From Lycium barbarum (Eukaryota > Streptophyta > Magnoliopsida > Solanales > Solanaceae), in the NCBI RefSeq assembly GCF_019175385.1, contig NC_083346.1, forward strand, positions 91,084,333-91,148,332: DNA of 64,000 nt, in the 5' to 3' direction. Shown one piece after another: positions 35,226-47,364 of the stretch; within the stretch, counting starts at the first letter, position 1, and the number at the start of each line of letters is the position of its first letter. Under the pieces are notes generated by a model that saw only the letters and a program-made list of their open reading frames with translations, searched no databases and was not told the origin of the DNA. Both the position numbers and the translations under genes were made by a program.

Positions 35226-37887
35226 TGTCACGACCCGACTAGAGGGCCATGACGGGTACCCGGAACTGACCACCGAGCACCACTCATACTGCTAGTTATC
35301 ATACTTATTCTGCATTTATCTATTGCTCCACACTTCTAGTCGTAAGGAAAACCATTTAAAATTTGAAACACATATACATTTATAAACATAAGCCAACTCG
35401 GCTATCAAAATAATATATACAATAAGGACTTCGTGATACCATACTACCCACACATACGTATCTACGAGCCTCTACTAGAGTACCAGACGTGAGGATGGGA
35501 CAGGACCCCGCCGTGCCCGAATATGTACACAAAATAATAAATCAAATAGCACCTCTAGAATAACGGAGTGCTCCTGTAAATCTACTGATAGCTCCTATAG
35601 ATCTGCACCTTCTCCCTGTCTACCTGTGGGCATGAACACAACGTCCAAGAAGAAAGGACGTCAGTACGAACATTGTACTGAGTATGTAAGGCATCAACAA
35701 TAACAATACATCAATGGAATAAGGAGGCATCAAATGAGGAGCAACATGTAACTGACTATCAATTATAAAAGAAATAATACATGCTAGCTTACTTCATAAT
35801 CATCATCATATCATGTATGTATATATGTATAAGCTGCCCGACCATACAAGTACGATGTGATAATTATTATTCCGCGTCCAGGGTACCATCTCATGCTGGC
35901 CACTAGTGGTGTCTGCCCATGCCATCTAGACATGGTGTATACGCTGCTCGCTTTAGCGGTGTCTGCCCGGCCATATAGGCGCAGTGTGATATCATCATAT
36001 ACATATCATAGACTTATCATAATCTTACCATACTATTATCATAATGCATGCCTAGGAACTCAAAGACAACCATACTTTATCGGGGTGACATAAGGTCGTG
36101 AACCCCCGATTCCGTTATGAAGCATTCATAAGAATTCTGCCTCACCTTGAAGGAATTAGCATATAAGGTGAGTGTATACAATGAACAACATCAATGGATC
36201 GTAGTTAACATCATATCATGGATTATAGAATCTTTAGGCTTAAGCTTATCATCATCGTCTTCATGCTCATAACGTATCTCTTATCTTTATCTCATATGGT
36301 CATTCATGAACACAGGCTCTTAGTTTTTTCGGAATGTAGAAAAATTCATGGAAGAGGAGGAAAGATCATGTCACAAGATTCATGGTTTACAAAGAAGGGC
36401 CTAGCCTCACATACCTTTTCGTTTGGCTACTCTATCGCTTGAACGTTCCTCTCCAATATTCACGTTTCTACCTTCAAGAGAGTTCATACTCATATTAGAT
36501 AATCGATACATAAGCGTGTTTCAACTAAAGCTAGAGAAAATTGAGCAACATTTCCTTTATTTTTCCCCATATCATCTATCAACTCCCAAACATCTATAAT
36601 ATGATTCTCAAGATTATAACCAACAGTCTTCATTCGTCTACATTATTCACATTTTACAACTTCACTTCAATTCTCCCATAATCACGGTCATAGTACACTA
36701 CTAAGTCTTCTTGCATATAATGTTTACCCCATGTTCTTAATGTCATTTATAACATATTTACAATCACAACATATTAATATTCATGAGTCATCCCAAACTA
36801 CTACTCAAAATTGACACTATTCCCACATTCATGACCCATTTTCTATATCCTTCTACAATCCAAGTTTTTCAACTTTTCAATACCTTAAACAACATGGAAA
36901 TGCCATGAAACTTACCTTAGATAGTGTAGGAATAAGCGTTGAGTGGAAATATTTCTCTTGCACCAAAACCCTAGTTCACTTCCATTGAAATTCCTTGGCT
37001 TGGATGAACTTTAATGTGTTTCTTACACTTAATTTTGTTGATTTGGTGAAGTTGATCACCAATCTCTCTTGGGTTCTTGTATATGAAGAGTGTGGAACGT
37101 TCTAGAGAGTTCTTAAGTCGTGGAGAAGAAATGAGAATGAAATAAATGAACCTGGGGTGCTCTTTTTATAAAATAAAATCTGTCCCGACATTATTATACA
37201 GACCAGACATAAACCACCCGCTATGAAAAGGGTAAATAAGACAAGCGATCAAGCTGTCAAGTCAGGGACACAGGATGGATTTTTCCAGGGTGTGTGAACT
37301 TCCAACTATATTCAACCACATGTGCGAGTGTGACGGATTTTATGGTCTCGGTCATTCTTCTTTGAATTATCGATGAACTGGCCATCAAATGTATATTCAT
37401 CCATCTATAAGCTGCGTCTTCTTTAGCGAATGAAAGAGGGACTCGTTTCATAGGTAGCAAGGATAAGAAGAAGGGACCGTATAATCCCATCAGTGAGGGA
37501 CCTTCACTGTGATGATTCTGCGGACCATTATACGGACCGTATAATTGGTCGCATAATCTGTCTTTTCTTCGATTTTGTTCTCGTCACTTCGCTTGATCTC
37601 AAATTCTTATGGAACCTTCTTGATACTTGTTTAACACCTCGTTAACAATATAAGGGACATTATAACTCTTCTCCAAAATATCATTAACTTGTTACTCGTA
37701 AATCATTTCCGATACATATCATATGCCTTGCCTTCTCTTGGCAAACTTTCTCCCCCTACCTCGAATGTCTTTAAAATCTTAATTAGGGTTATCAAAAGTT
37801 ATTTCTTACTTATCAAAACATCATATACATCATGCCCCTCGTTAGTCTATTTACTGTACGTTAACGGAAAATTTCCGGGGTGTAACA
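35226..37887 (-). repeat. Tekay-2 3' LTR (left)
   Basis: Plus strand reads TGTCACGACCCG...GGGGTGTAACA. The minus-strand TATA region is at about 37161-37173 (TTTTATAAAAAGAG). Confidence 0.95.
35624..36414 (-). other. Candidate leader intron in the Tekay-2 3' LTR
   Basis: Minus-strand donor AAAAG|GTATGT (36415/36414), branch-point-like TACTGAC (A at 35661), acceptor CACAG|GTAG (35624/35623). The branch-to-acceptor distance is 37 nt. A stem ACGTCC/GGACGT (35641-35646 with 35656-35661) closes a pyrimidine loop on the minus strand. The length would be 791 nt. Confidence 0.5.
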
Positions 37888-37902
37888 TTCTTCTCCCCTT
37901 TT
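37888..37902 (-). promoter_or_regulatory. Tekay-2 polypurine tract
   Basis: Minus strand AAAAGGGGAGAAGAA directly before the 3' LTR start TGTTACACCCC. Confidence 0.85.
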
Positions 37903-38090
37903 GGAACATTCGTCCTCGAATGTTAAGCACTCGGGAATTCTACGAAAATTTCGCTAGAGTTTCCCCTGTAATATGGCACTACCATCCTGTCACAACAGCC
38001 CACAATAACATTGCCTCACAGGTCCACAACACAATAGTAATACAAGTTGGCCACTCACGACCCATATGCATAAAAAGATACATATATTCC

Positions 38091-38290
38091 TCATAATCCT
38101 GATGTTTCATCGTGGATCTCTTCTGGGGGATGAAATAAGTGCGGATATTTGGATTTCATACTCTCTTTTTCTTCCCAAGTCATTTCTTCTCGATTGTTAT
38201 TTCGCCATAAGACTTTAACTGAGGCCACTTCCTTATTTCGAAGTCTTCGTACTTGCCTGTCTAATATTGCAATGGGCACTTATTCATAGG
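38091..38290 (-). pseudogene. Tekay-2 chromodomain
   Basis: Reads ILDRQVRRLRNKEVASVKVL, then WRNNNREEMTWEEKESM and KYPHLF, matching the Tekay-1 chromodomain closely. A stop at 38280-38282 separates it from the integrase tail. Confidence 0.8.
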
Positions 38291-39300
38291 CTAGCTTCTC
38301 TGTCACTTGAACATCATCTATTGGGACAATCCTCATAGGATCTCCAACATACTTGCGGAGCATTGAGACATGGAAAACTGGATGGACCGATTCTGGTTCT
38401 GGAGGCAAGTCGAATTCATAAGCTACTTGACCCACCTTGCGGATAATCTGATAGGGTCCAATGTATCGAGGACTTAAATTTGCTTTCTTACCAAATCTCA
38501 TCACTCCTTTCATTGGTGACACCTTTAAGAATACCCAATCATCAACCTGAAATTCTAAGTCTCGCCGGCGGTTGTCCGCATAAGATTTTTGTCGACTTTG
38601 GGCTGTCAGTAATCGATCTCGGATCACCTTGACTTTTTCTACTGCTTGATAAATTAACTCAGGGCCTATTAGCTGTACTTCTCCTACTTCAAACCATTCA
38701 ATTGGGGATCTACATTTCCTTCCATATAAAGCTTCATCCGGAGCCATTCAGATACTAGAATGGTAGTTATTGTTGTATGCAAACTCGATTAAAGGTAAGT
38801 GGTCATCCCAACTACCACCAAAATCTAGAACACGTGCTCTTAGCATATCCTCCAAGGTCTGAATGGTACGTTCGGCTTGCCCATCAGTTTGCAGATGGAA
38901 TGCCGTGCTGAGCTTTACATGAGTACCTAGACCTTCTTGGAAAGATTTTTAGAACTTGGCTGTAAATTGCGCTCCTCTATCTGTGATAATAGATATCGGA
39001 ATACCATGGAGTCGCACAATCTCCTTGAGATATAACCTTGCATAATCTTCTGTTGAGTATGTGGTTCTGACTGGAATAAAACGAGCTGCTTTCGTCAATC
39101 TATCCACAATCACCCATATAGAATCATACTTGCTTCGGGAACGAGGTAACCCTACAATAAAATCCATGTTGATCACTTCCCATTTCCAAGTTGGGATATT
39201 CATTGCTTGCAATAATCCTCTTGGATTTTGATGTGCGATTTTCACTTGCTGGTAGTTTGGATTGAGCTTCAAATTCTGTTATGTCCCTCTTCATGTCATC
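38291..39300 (-). pseudogene. Tekay-2 integrase, broken
   Basis: Core begins around 39190 (MDFIVGLP, first Asp) with ITDRGAQF (second Asp, about 38960-38985). A stop lies at 38949-38951. The Glu motif [15 protein letters not shown] follows at about 38840-38890, and a stop at about 38748. The C-terminal part (MAPDEALYGRKCRSP, RYIGPYQIIRKVGQVAY) is open at 38747-38280. A frameshift in the overlap 39124-39272 separates it from RNase H. Confidence 0.85.
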
Positions 39301-40170
39301 CCACCAATATATCAACTTGAGATCATGATACATCTTCATTGCACCTGGGTAAATAGAATACTGAGAATAATGATCTTCTTCGAGGATTCGATGACGTAAT
39401 TTTGCAACATTCGGAACACATAGCCTGCCTCGGTATCTAAGAATTCCATCCATAGAAGTTTCAAATGGAGACTCCTCTTTTTCATGAAGTGTGTCTCTAT
39501 AATGGCTCAACTGAGGATCTTCGTATTGCCGCTCTTTTACTTCCATATTTGTTGACGAAACTGTGGGATCATTAATATCAATTCCTATACTACCTGCATC
39601 AATTAGACGTACTCTAAGATTAGCTAGTTGGTGGAGCTCATGAATTAATTCTTCCTTCTCCGGAGAAACCTCACATAGGCTGCCCATCGATTGGCGGCTA
39701 AGCGCATCAGCTACTACATTTGCCTTTCCGAGGTGGTATAAAATACTCACATCATAATCTTTCAATAATTCTAACCACCGCCTCTGCCGCAGATTCAACT
39801 CCTTCTGTTTGAAAATATATTGGAGACTCTTGTGATATGTGTAGATATCAACATGTACCCTATACAAGTAGTGTCTCCACATCTTTAATGCATGAATAAC
39901 TGCAGCCAATTCGAGATCATGAGTTGGGTAGTTCTTTTCATGTTTCCGCAGCTGTCTCGAAGAATAAGCGATGACTTTACCGTGCTGCATTAACACACAT
40001 TCTAACCCAACACCGGAAGCATCACAATATACAACATAACCATCTGGCCCTTTTGGGAGTGTCAAGACTAGGGCTGAGGTTAATCTGTCCTTCAACTCTT
40101 GGAAGTTGTATTCACAAGCATCATTCCACTGAAATTTAACTGACTTTTAGGTTACCTTCGTCAATGGGGC
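39301..40170 (-). pseudogene. Tekay-2 RNase H and integrase N-terminus
   Basis: Open from 40095 down. It contains [17 protein letters not shown] (first catalytic Asp), [12 protein letters not shown] (Glu), [11 protein letters not shown] where the expected Asp is Tyr, [10 protein letters not shown], and the start of the zinc-binding region, with one Cys pair lost at the frameshift. The Asp-to-Tyr change would itself disable RNase H. Confidence 0.85.
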
Positions 40171-41000
40171 TAAAATTGAGGAAAATCATTCTATGAACCT
40201 TCTATAGTACCCTACCAATCCCAGAAAACTACGGACTTCTGTAGGCGTCGTAGGCCTTGGCCAAGTCTTCACAGCTTTAATTTTCTGATTATCAACTCGA
40301 ATGCCATCATCTGATATAACATGGCCCAAAAATGTCACAGAATTCAGCCAAATCTCCCACTTTGGAAATTTTGCATACAATTCTCGGGTTCGAAGAATTC
40401 CAAGAACAATACGTAAATGATCTGCATGTTCTGATTTTGTGCGAGAGTATACCAGAATATCGTCAATGAATACTATTATGAATAAATCCAAGAGAGGCCT
40501 GAATACATTGTTTATCAGATTCATGAACACTGCCGGAGCATTGGTTAACCCAAACGACATCACCCGGAATTCATAATGGCCATAGCTCGTTCTGAAAGCT
40601 GTTTTGGGAATATCTTCTTCTTTAACTCTCACTTGGTGATAACCTGACCTCAAGTCTATTTTGAAAAACCACTTGGCACCATGTAGTTGATCAAATAAAC
40701 CATCAATTCTCGGAAAAGGATAGTTGTTCTTTATCGTCACCTTATTCAACTACCTATAGTCGATACACATCCGTAAGGAACCATCTTTCTTTCTCACGAA
40801 TAAGACTGGTTCTCCTCACGGTGATGAACTAGGTCTAATAAACCCCTTCTCAAGCAAATCTTTCAACTGTGCCTTTAATTCTTTCAATTCTTCCGGAGCC
40901 ATTTGGTAAGGAGGAATAAAAATAGGCTTGGTGTCCGGCAACACATCAATAGCGAAAACAATCTCTCTTTCTGGAGGAAGGCCTGGAAGTTCATCTGGAA
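40171..41000 (-). pseudogene. Tekay-2 reverse transcriptase, broken
   Basis: FPDELPGLPPERE (about 40965-41003) leads into RT. A stop lies at 40816-40818. The segment 40749-40186 is open and carries [26 protein letters not shown] and catalytic FIDD (40459-40470). A stop at 40186-40188 precedes the RNase H linker. Confidence 0.9.
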
Positions 41001-41196
41001 ATATATCCGGAAATTCATTCACTACCGGAACGGATTGGAAAGTTGGCGACTTTGCTTCGGTATCATGAACTCGGACTATGTGATAAATATAGCCCTTAGC
41101 TATCATCTTTCTTGCCTTAAGGTAGGAAATAAACCTACCTCTTCGAGATGCTGTATTACACTTCCATTCAAGCACGGGCTCTCCCAGAAATTGAAA

Positions 41197-41730
41197 TCAA
41201 ACTAATTTCATTCGGCAATCAACATTAGCATTGCATGAGGCCAACCAATCCATACCCATAATCACATCGAAATCTAACATTTCCAGCTCAACTAAATCAT
41301 CTTTAGTCTGGCGGTCGCATATCACAATTACACAATTATTATACACTTGTCTAGCTATCGCGGGATCATCAACCGGAGTAGATACCTCAAAAGGTTTAAT
41401 TGTCTTAGGTTTCACCCCAATACGACCAGCAACATACGGAGTAATATATGATAGGGCAGAACTCGGATCTATCAATGCATACACATCATGGGAAAATACG
41501 GATAATGTACCTGTAACCACATCTGGGGAGGACTCAAGATCCTGTCGTCCGGCAAAAGCATACATACGGGGCTGAGTGGCACCTGATGTAGATGCTCCCC
41601 CTCTGACTCTACCTCGACCTGCTGGAATCTGGGGAGTCTGCCCTACCGGGCGCACTGAAGAAGAACCAACCGCTAATCCTGTGGGCTGAGCCCCAAATCT
41701 ACCACTCATCGACGGGCAATCTCGCATCAT
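41197..41730 (-). pseudogene. Tekay-2 aspartic protease
   Basis: One open frame of 177 codons, with DPSS at the active site in place of the DPGS(T) of Tekay-1 and MDWLASCNANVDC near the end. It lies in a different frame from Gag, so a frameshift separates the two. Confidence 0.8.
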
Positions 41731-42901
41731 GTGCCCAACTTGGCCATAGGTATAGCAAGCATCTGAACCTTGGCGACACTGTCCGGAATGTAATCTACCG
41801 CACTGGATACATCACGGTACTGGGGGGTCTTCTCTGGCTATAATCTCCCCCAAATTGAGAATCTGAGGCCCTCGAACTCTGACCCTGTCCTGAACGAAAG
41901 GAGCGATCAAATCTCCTACCTGCAAATCGTGGAGGCGCACTAGTCGCCGACTGGCCTGAGTATCTGGGATATGTCTGCCTCGATCTCCCTCTATAATCAC
42001 TACCTGCCCCCATGGATCTAGCCCTCTTACTTTGCCATCTATCACTATCACGATCACCCCTTTGCAGACGTTGTTCTCCTTCTAAATTCTGGGCATGGGC
42101 TTGAATGCGGGAAATATCCATCCCATCTTGCAACGAAGCCGTCAAGCAGTCCTTGAACAAATGTGGCCCTAAGTCACTCACAAATCGGTGCACTCTATCT
42201 CCCATGTCGGCCACCATAGTCGGGGCATATCTAGCCAATGAATGAAATTGAAGGCTATACTCCCGGGCACTCATATTTCCTTGTTTTAGATTCAAGAACC
42301 TACCCGCTCTAGCTCGGCGGACCTCGGGTGGCAAATAATGGCGGATGAAAGCATCTAAAAACTCTTGCCAAACGGGAGGAGGCGTATTCTCTCTTCTTGA
42401 TGATAACCAATTATTGTACCATAATACCACCACATCTCGGAGTCTATAAGATGCCAACTCCACAGATTCAGTTTCGGAGGCATGAATAATCTTCAATGTT
42501 CTCAACATTTCCTCAATAAAACTTTGTGGGTCTTCATCCGGCTTTGACCCGAAAAACTCCGGAGGAATCAAACTCATGAAATCACGGGCTCTGGTACTAG
42601 CTGCCCGATCACTTGGACCCGTATTCTGCTATTGTGCCTGGGCGGCAACTAACTGTGTCAATAAATGAATTTCCTCGGTCACTTGTTGACCTAAAGTAGC
42701 CGGTGGAGGAACTGGAGGCATAGGAGCTGGAACTGAAGCTCCCTCTTGTTCTTCTAAATTGGGCGGAGTGGAGGAAGTATTGGATGGAGCCTCATTATGT
42801 GATTCGCCCTCTTCTACATTCATTGGCGGCTCTCTTTCTACCCGTCTCTTGCCCTTCTCGGAGGCTGTAGCTTTTCCTTTTGGTAGCATTTCTGAAATCA
42901 T
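41731..42901 (-). pseudogene. gag: Tekay-2 Gag, broken
   Basis: ATG at 42901 starts an Ala/Pro-rich N-terminus, with a stop at 42629-42631. The capsid-like domain is open at 42577-41795 (PPEFFGSKP, WYNNW, LPPEVRRARAGRFLNLKQ). A frameshift near 41795-41810 falls just before the knuckles. In the second knuckle the sequence is CYTYGQVGHMMRDC, so the second Cys is replaced by Tyr. Confidence 0.85.
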
Positions 42902-43080
42902 AGCACACTATTAAAGAGGAGAAAATCTTATAATACAGCTCTATCGCACGATCTCTTAAGATGAAAGATGGTCATTTTTCCTAAATGCCCTGTAGCCTCC
43001 TGTTTATTAGTGTGGCACGCAACACACCATAAATAAGACTCTACTAGACACAGCTTATAGACAATTCCTAGGACTGAACT

Positions 43081-43092
43081 GCTCTGATACCA
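43081..43092 (-). promoter_or_regulatory. Primer binding site (initiator Met-tRNA), Tekay-2
   Basis: Minus strand TGGTATCAGAGC, four bases after the LTR end GGGTCGTGACA. Confidence 0.9.
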
Positions 43093-43350
43093 CTTTTGTC
43101 ACGACCCGACTAGGTGGCCATGACGAGTACCCGGAGCTGACTACCGAGCACCACTCATACTGCTAGTTATCATACTTATTCTGCATTTATTTATTGCTCC
43201 ACACTTCTAGTCGACATGAGGACGGGATAGGACCCTGCCGTGCCCGAATATGTACACAAAATAATAAATCAAATAGCACCTCCGGAATAATGGAGTGCTC
43301 CTGTAAATCTACTGATAACTCTTATTGATCTGCACCGTCTCCCTGTCTAC

Positions 43351-44127
43351 CTGTGGGCATGAACACAACGTCCAAGAAGAAAAGACGTCAGTACGAACAT
43401 TGTACTGAGTATGTAAGGCATCAACAATAACAATACATCAATGGCATAGAGAGACATCAAATGAGGAGCAACCTATAACTGACTATCAATTATAAAAGAA
43501 ATAATGTATGCTGGCATACTTCATAATCATCATCATATCATGTATGCATATATGTATAAGCTGCCTGACCATACAGGTACGGTGTGATAATCATTAGCCA
43601 GCGTCCAGCCTCCCGCGTCCGGGGTACCATCTCATGCTGTCCACTAGTGGTGTCTGCCCATGCCATCTAGACATTGTGTATACGCTGCCCGCTTTAGCGG
43701 TGTGATATCATCATATACATCTCAGACTTATCTTAATCTTAACATACTATTATCATAATGCATGCCTAGGAACTCAAAGACAACCATACTTTATCGGGGT
43801 GACATAAGGTCGTGAACCCCCAATTCCGTTATGGAGCATTCATAAGCATTCTGCCTCGCCTTGAAGGAATTAGCATATAAGGTGAGTGTATACAATGAAC
43901 AACATCAATGGATCGTAGTTAACATCATATCATGGATTATAGAATCCTTAGGCTTAAGCTTATCATCATCGTCTTCATGCTCATAACGTATCTCTTATCT
44001 TTATCTCATATGGCTATTCATGAACACAGGCTCTTAGTTTTTCCGGAATGTAGGAAATTCATGGAGGAGGAGGAAAGATCATGTCATAAGATTCATGCCT
44101 TCGAAAGAAGGGAATTGCCTCACATAC
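43351..44127 (-). other. Candidate leader intron in the Tekay-2 5' LTR
   Basis: Donor AAAAG|GTATGT at 44128/44127, TACTGAC with its A at 43388, acceptor CACAG|GTAG at 43351/43350, again 37 nt. One stem pair is a G-U wobble relative to the left LTR. The length would be 777 nt. Confidence 0.45.
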
Positions 44128-44540
44128 CTTTTCATTTAGCTACTCTATCGCTTAAACGTTCCTCTCCAATATTCACGTTTCTACCTTCAAGAGAGTTCAT
44201 ACTCATATTAGATAATCGATAACATAAGCGTGTTTGAACTAAAGCTAGAGAAAATTGAGCAGCATTTCCTTTATTTTTCCCCACATCATCTATCAACACC
44301 CAAACATCTATAATATCATTCTTAACATTATAACCAACAGTCTTCATTCGTCTACATTATCCACATTTTACAACTTCACTTCAATTCTCCCATAATCATG
44401 GTCATAGTACACTACTACGTCTTCTTGCATATAATGTTTACCCCATGTTCTTAATGTCATTTATAGCATATTTACAATCACAACATATTAATATTCATGA
44501 GTCATCCCAAACTACTACCAAAATTGACACTATTCCCACA

Positions 44541-45084
44541 TTCATGACCCATTTTCTATATCCTTCTACGATCCAAGTGTTTCAACTTTTCAATACCTTA
44601 AACAACATGGAAATTCCATGAAACTTATCTTAGATAGTGTAGGAATAAGCCTTGAGTGGAAATATTTCTCTTGCACCAAAACCCTAGTTCACTTCCATTG
44701 AAATTCCTTGGCTTGGATGAACTTTAATGTGTTTCTTACACTTAATTTTGTTGATTTGGTGAAGTTGATCACCAATCTCTCTTGGGTTCTTGTATATGAA
44801 GAGTGTAGAAGGTTCATGACCCATTTTCTATATCCTTCTACAATCCAAGTGTTTCAACTTTTCAATACCTTAAACAACATGGAAATGCCATGAAGCTTAT
44901 CATAGATAGTGTAGGAATAATCCTTGAGTGGAAATATTTCTCTTGCACCAAAACCCTAGTTCAATTCCATTGAAATTCCTTGCCTTGGATGAACTTTAAT
45001 GTGTTTCTTACTCTTAATTTTGTTGATTTGGTGAAGTTGATCACCAATCTCTCTTGGGTTCTTGTATATGAAGAGTGTGGAACG
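44541..45084. repeat. 272-bp tandem duplication in the Tekay-2 right LTR
   Basis: TTCATGACCCATTTTC starts at 44541 and again at 44813. The two copies are near-identical and the left LTR has one copy only. Confidence 0.9.
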
Positions 45085-45180
45085 TTCTAGAGAGGTCTTA
45101 AGTCGTGGAGAAGAAATGAGAATGAAATAAATGAACTTGGGGTGCTCTTTTTATAAAATAAAAATCTGTCCCGACATTAT

Positions 45181-45415
45181 TATACGGACACTTATACGGT
45201 CCGTATAAATTTATACGGTCCGTATAAGTGACCGTAAAATCATCCCCAGCAACAACTCATTCTGTGACCATTATACGGTCTGTATAATTTTATACGGTCC
45301 ATATAAGTGACCGTATAATCCCATCAGTGAGGGACCTTCACTGTGACGATTTTGCGGACCATTATACGGACCGTATAATGTTATTCGGACCGTATAATTT
45401 GTCGTATAATCTGTC
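45181..45415. repeat. Array of TACGGTCCGTA palindromes in the Tekay-2 LTR
   Basis: TATACGGTCCGTATA at 45193-45207 and 45212-45226, variants at 45272-45286, 45291-45305 and 45361-45400. It lies on the upstream side of the minus-strand TATA region (about 45147-45160). The left LTR keeps a reduced version near 37520-37560. Confidence 0.85.
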
Positions 45416-45740
45416 TCTTCTCCGATTTTGGTCTCATCACTTCGCTTGATCTCGAATCCTTATGGAACCTTCTTGATACTTGTTTAACACCTCGTTAACA
45501 ATCTAAGGGACATTATAACTCTTCTCCAAAATATCATTAACTTGTTACTCGTAAATATTTTCCGATAAATATTGTATGCCTTGCCTTCTCTTGGCAAACT
45601 TTCTCCCCCTACCTCGAATGTCTTTAAAATCTTAATTAGGGTCATCAAAAGTTATTTCTTACTTATCAAAACATTGTATACATCATGCCCCTCGTTAGTC
45701 TATTTACTGTACGTTAAAAGAAAATTTCCGGGGTGCAACA

Positions 45741-47364
45741 CCCGAGGAAGGTGTTAGGCATCTTGGTATTAAGGATCCATAAAATACGGTTGACCTACGA
45801 GTTCTAATAGTATGCCTTGTGAAATTAAATTGCTTTTGATAAAAAAAACTGCTTTTGTTTTAGATTCCCACAATAAAAGGTTAGTCATTTATGCAAAAAT
45901 ACAACACTTTCAAGAAATAAAAGTGGTAAAGTTTTGCCCAAAATTGGGCGATTTGGGTTTCAGATTAGAACACCTAGGTTAAAACCCGAAGGCGTTAACC
46001 TAGTAGAACACTACGTAAGCCCAACTGACTGTAACGAAGATTTTTTTGGTTAAGTTAGTTTTTTTAAGAAAATCATTTTTGGAATACTATTATAATCCAT
46101 AATTTAACCATATTCCATATTTTTAGATTTTTTAGTCATTTTTAGTCTAAGTTAATCAAAATAGTCCAACTCCAAATCTTGCCCAAACAGTCAAATAGTT
46201 CACGGGTCCATGGTCATTTTTTTTGTTTTAGAAATTAGTTAAGTTTGTCAATTTTTTTGTCCCAAAAGATCATTATTTCAAATTTAAAGATGTCTCAATT
46301 TTATACAAGTACAATTAGTCCAAAAAGGTCGTTTTTCACAAGAATTTTCCAAAAATCAACTTTTTAAGTTTTCAAAAATAGTTTTTGCGACTCTAAATAT
46401 GTGATAATCTTAAAGGTTCCAATAAATCATGCACAAAATGAATTAAAATACAAAACTGAATAGAGTAAGGAGTTGGGCCGACCAAGCCCAACAGAAAAAT
46501 GCACAAATTAATATTTTCCGCTCCAATATTCGTCCCAATGCTTATGCCATCCATGCTACCAATTTGGCCTAAATGTACTTTTCAGTTTTCAAGGTCTTCA
46601 AATTACACTCAACAAGTTTTGGAAATTAATTTAGATAGTCAACAGGTCTTGAACCAAGTCACAAGATAAAGGTCCCAACTTGCATTTTTCCCAGAAATAC
46701 AAAGAGGTTGACAAGTTTAAGGTAATGCACAGATAGGGTCTCCAAACATAGGTTGAGACAAGTCACAAACAACCCAACATTGCCAAATTATTTGAGGCAT
46801 TCAAAGGCCTCTAAATAATATTTCAAATCTCAACTTGTTTTTTTCAATTATCTTATTAAACTAGGGGGAGCAAATGACAATTGCACACATAATCCTAGAG
46901 ATCAAATTTTAGGCAGAGCCATTTATACAGATTTCAAATAGTTTCAAATATGAACCAAGTAAATATGGGTAGTGGTTTCACATGTAAGCCTAGACTAAGA
47001 TGATCATGAAGAGGTTATACTCATAAACGTAGCAATATCCATCAAGAGAAGAGACAAGTGGGGCAGAATTATAACAGTTTCATGTTCATTTCCTAACCAA
47101 TTAAGTGTGCTAATTCAAACAAATCTCAAAAGAAGGACTTTTAGCAATATGATTGAAGTTCAATATGGGATCATATATCAACCAAGAAAAAAGAAAACGA
47201 CCAAGTTAAAAAAAAACAATCAAGTGCAGTTTAGCTTTTCGAAGATATTCATAGCTTTCCTTTAAAACTTCCATGTTTAACACAACACATTTCAGAGAGA
47301 GAGAGAAAAAAAAGGTTCACAGTCTTTGTATTTAGCCTCTTCAACCATATTTCAAGAAAATTTT
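45741..47364 (-). repeat. Ogre/Tat LTR copy B, middle segment
   Basis: Resumes at the CCCGA duplication. Similar to 27160-27968 and 28729-29525, lacking the 760 bp in between. No coding. Confidence 0.7.

Larger units (their letters stand above)
35226..45740 (-). mobile_element. Tekay-2: full-length Ty3/gypsy chromovirus, minus strand
   Basis: A 10,515 bp element with an exact CCCGA duplication, LTRs of 2,662 bp (35226-37887) and 2,644 bp (43097-45740), an initiator-Met primer site, a polypurine tract and a polyprotein in the order Gag, protease, RT, RNase H, integrase, chromodomain. At least two frameshifts and about six stops break the polyprotein. The LTRs differ by many substitutions, a segment of about 150 bp missing in the right one and a 272-bp tandem duplication in it. 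It is clearly older than Tekay-1. It inserted into Ogre/Tat LTR copy B. Confidence 0.95.
43097..45740 (-). repeat. Tekay-2 5' LTR (right)
   Basis: TGTCACGACCCG...GGGGTGCAACA on the plus strand. Lacks about 150 bp present in the left LTR (35343-35490) and carries a 272-bp tandem duplication. Confidence 0.95.
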
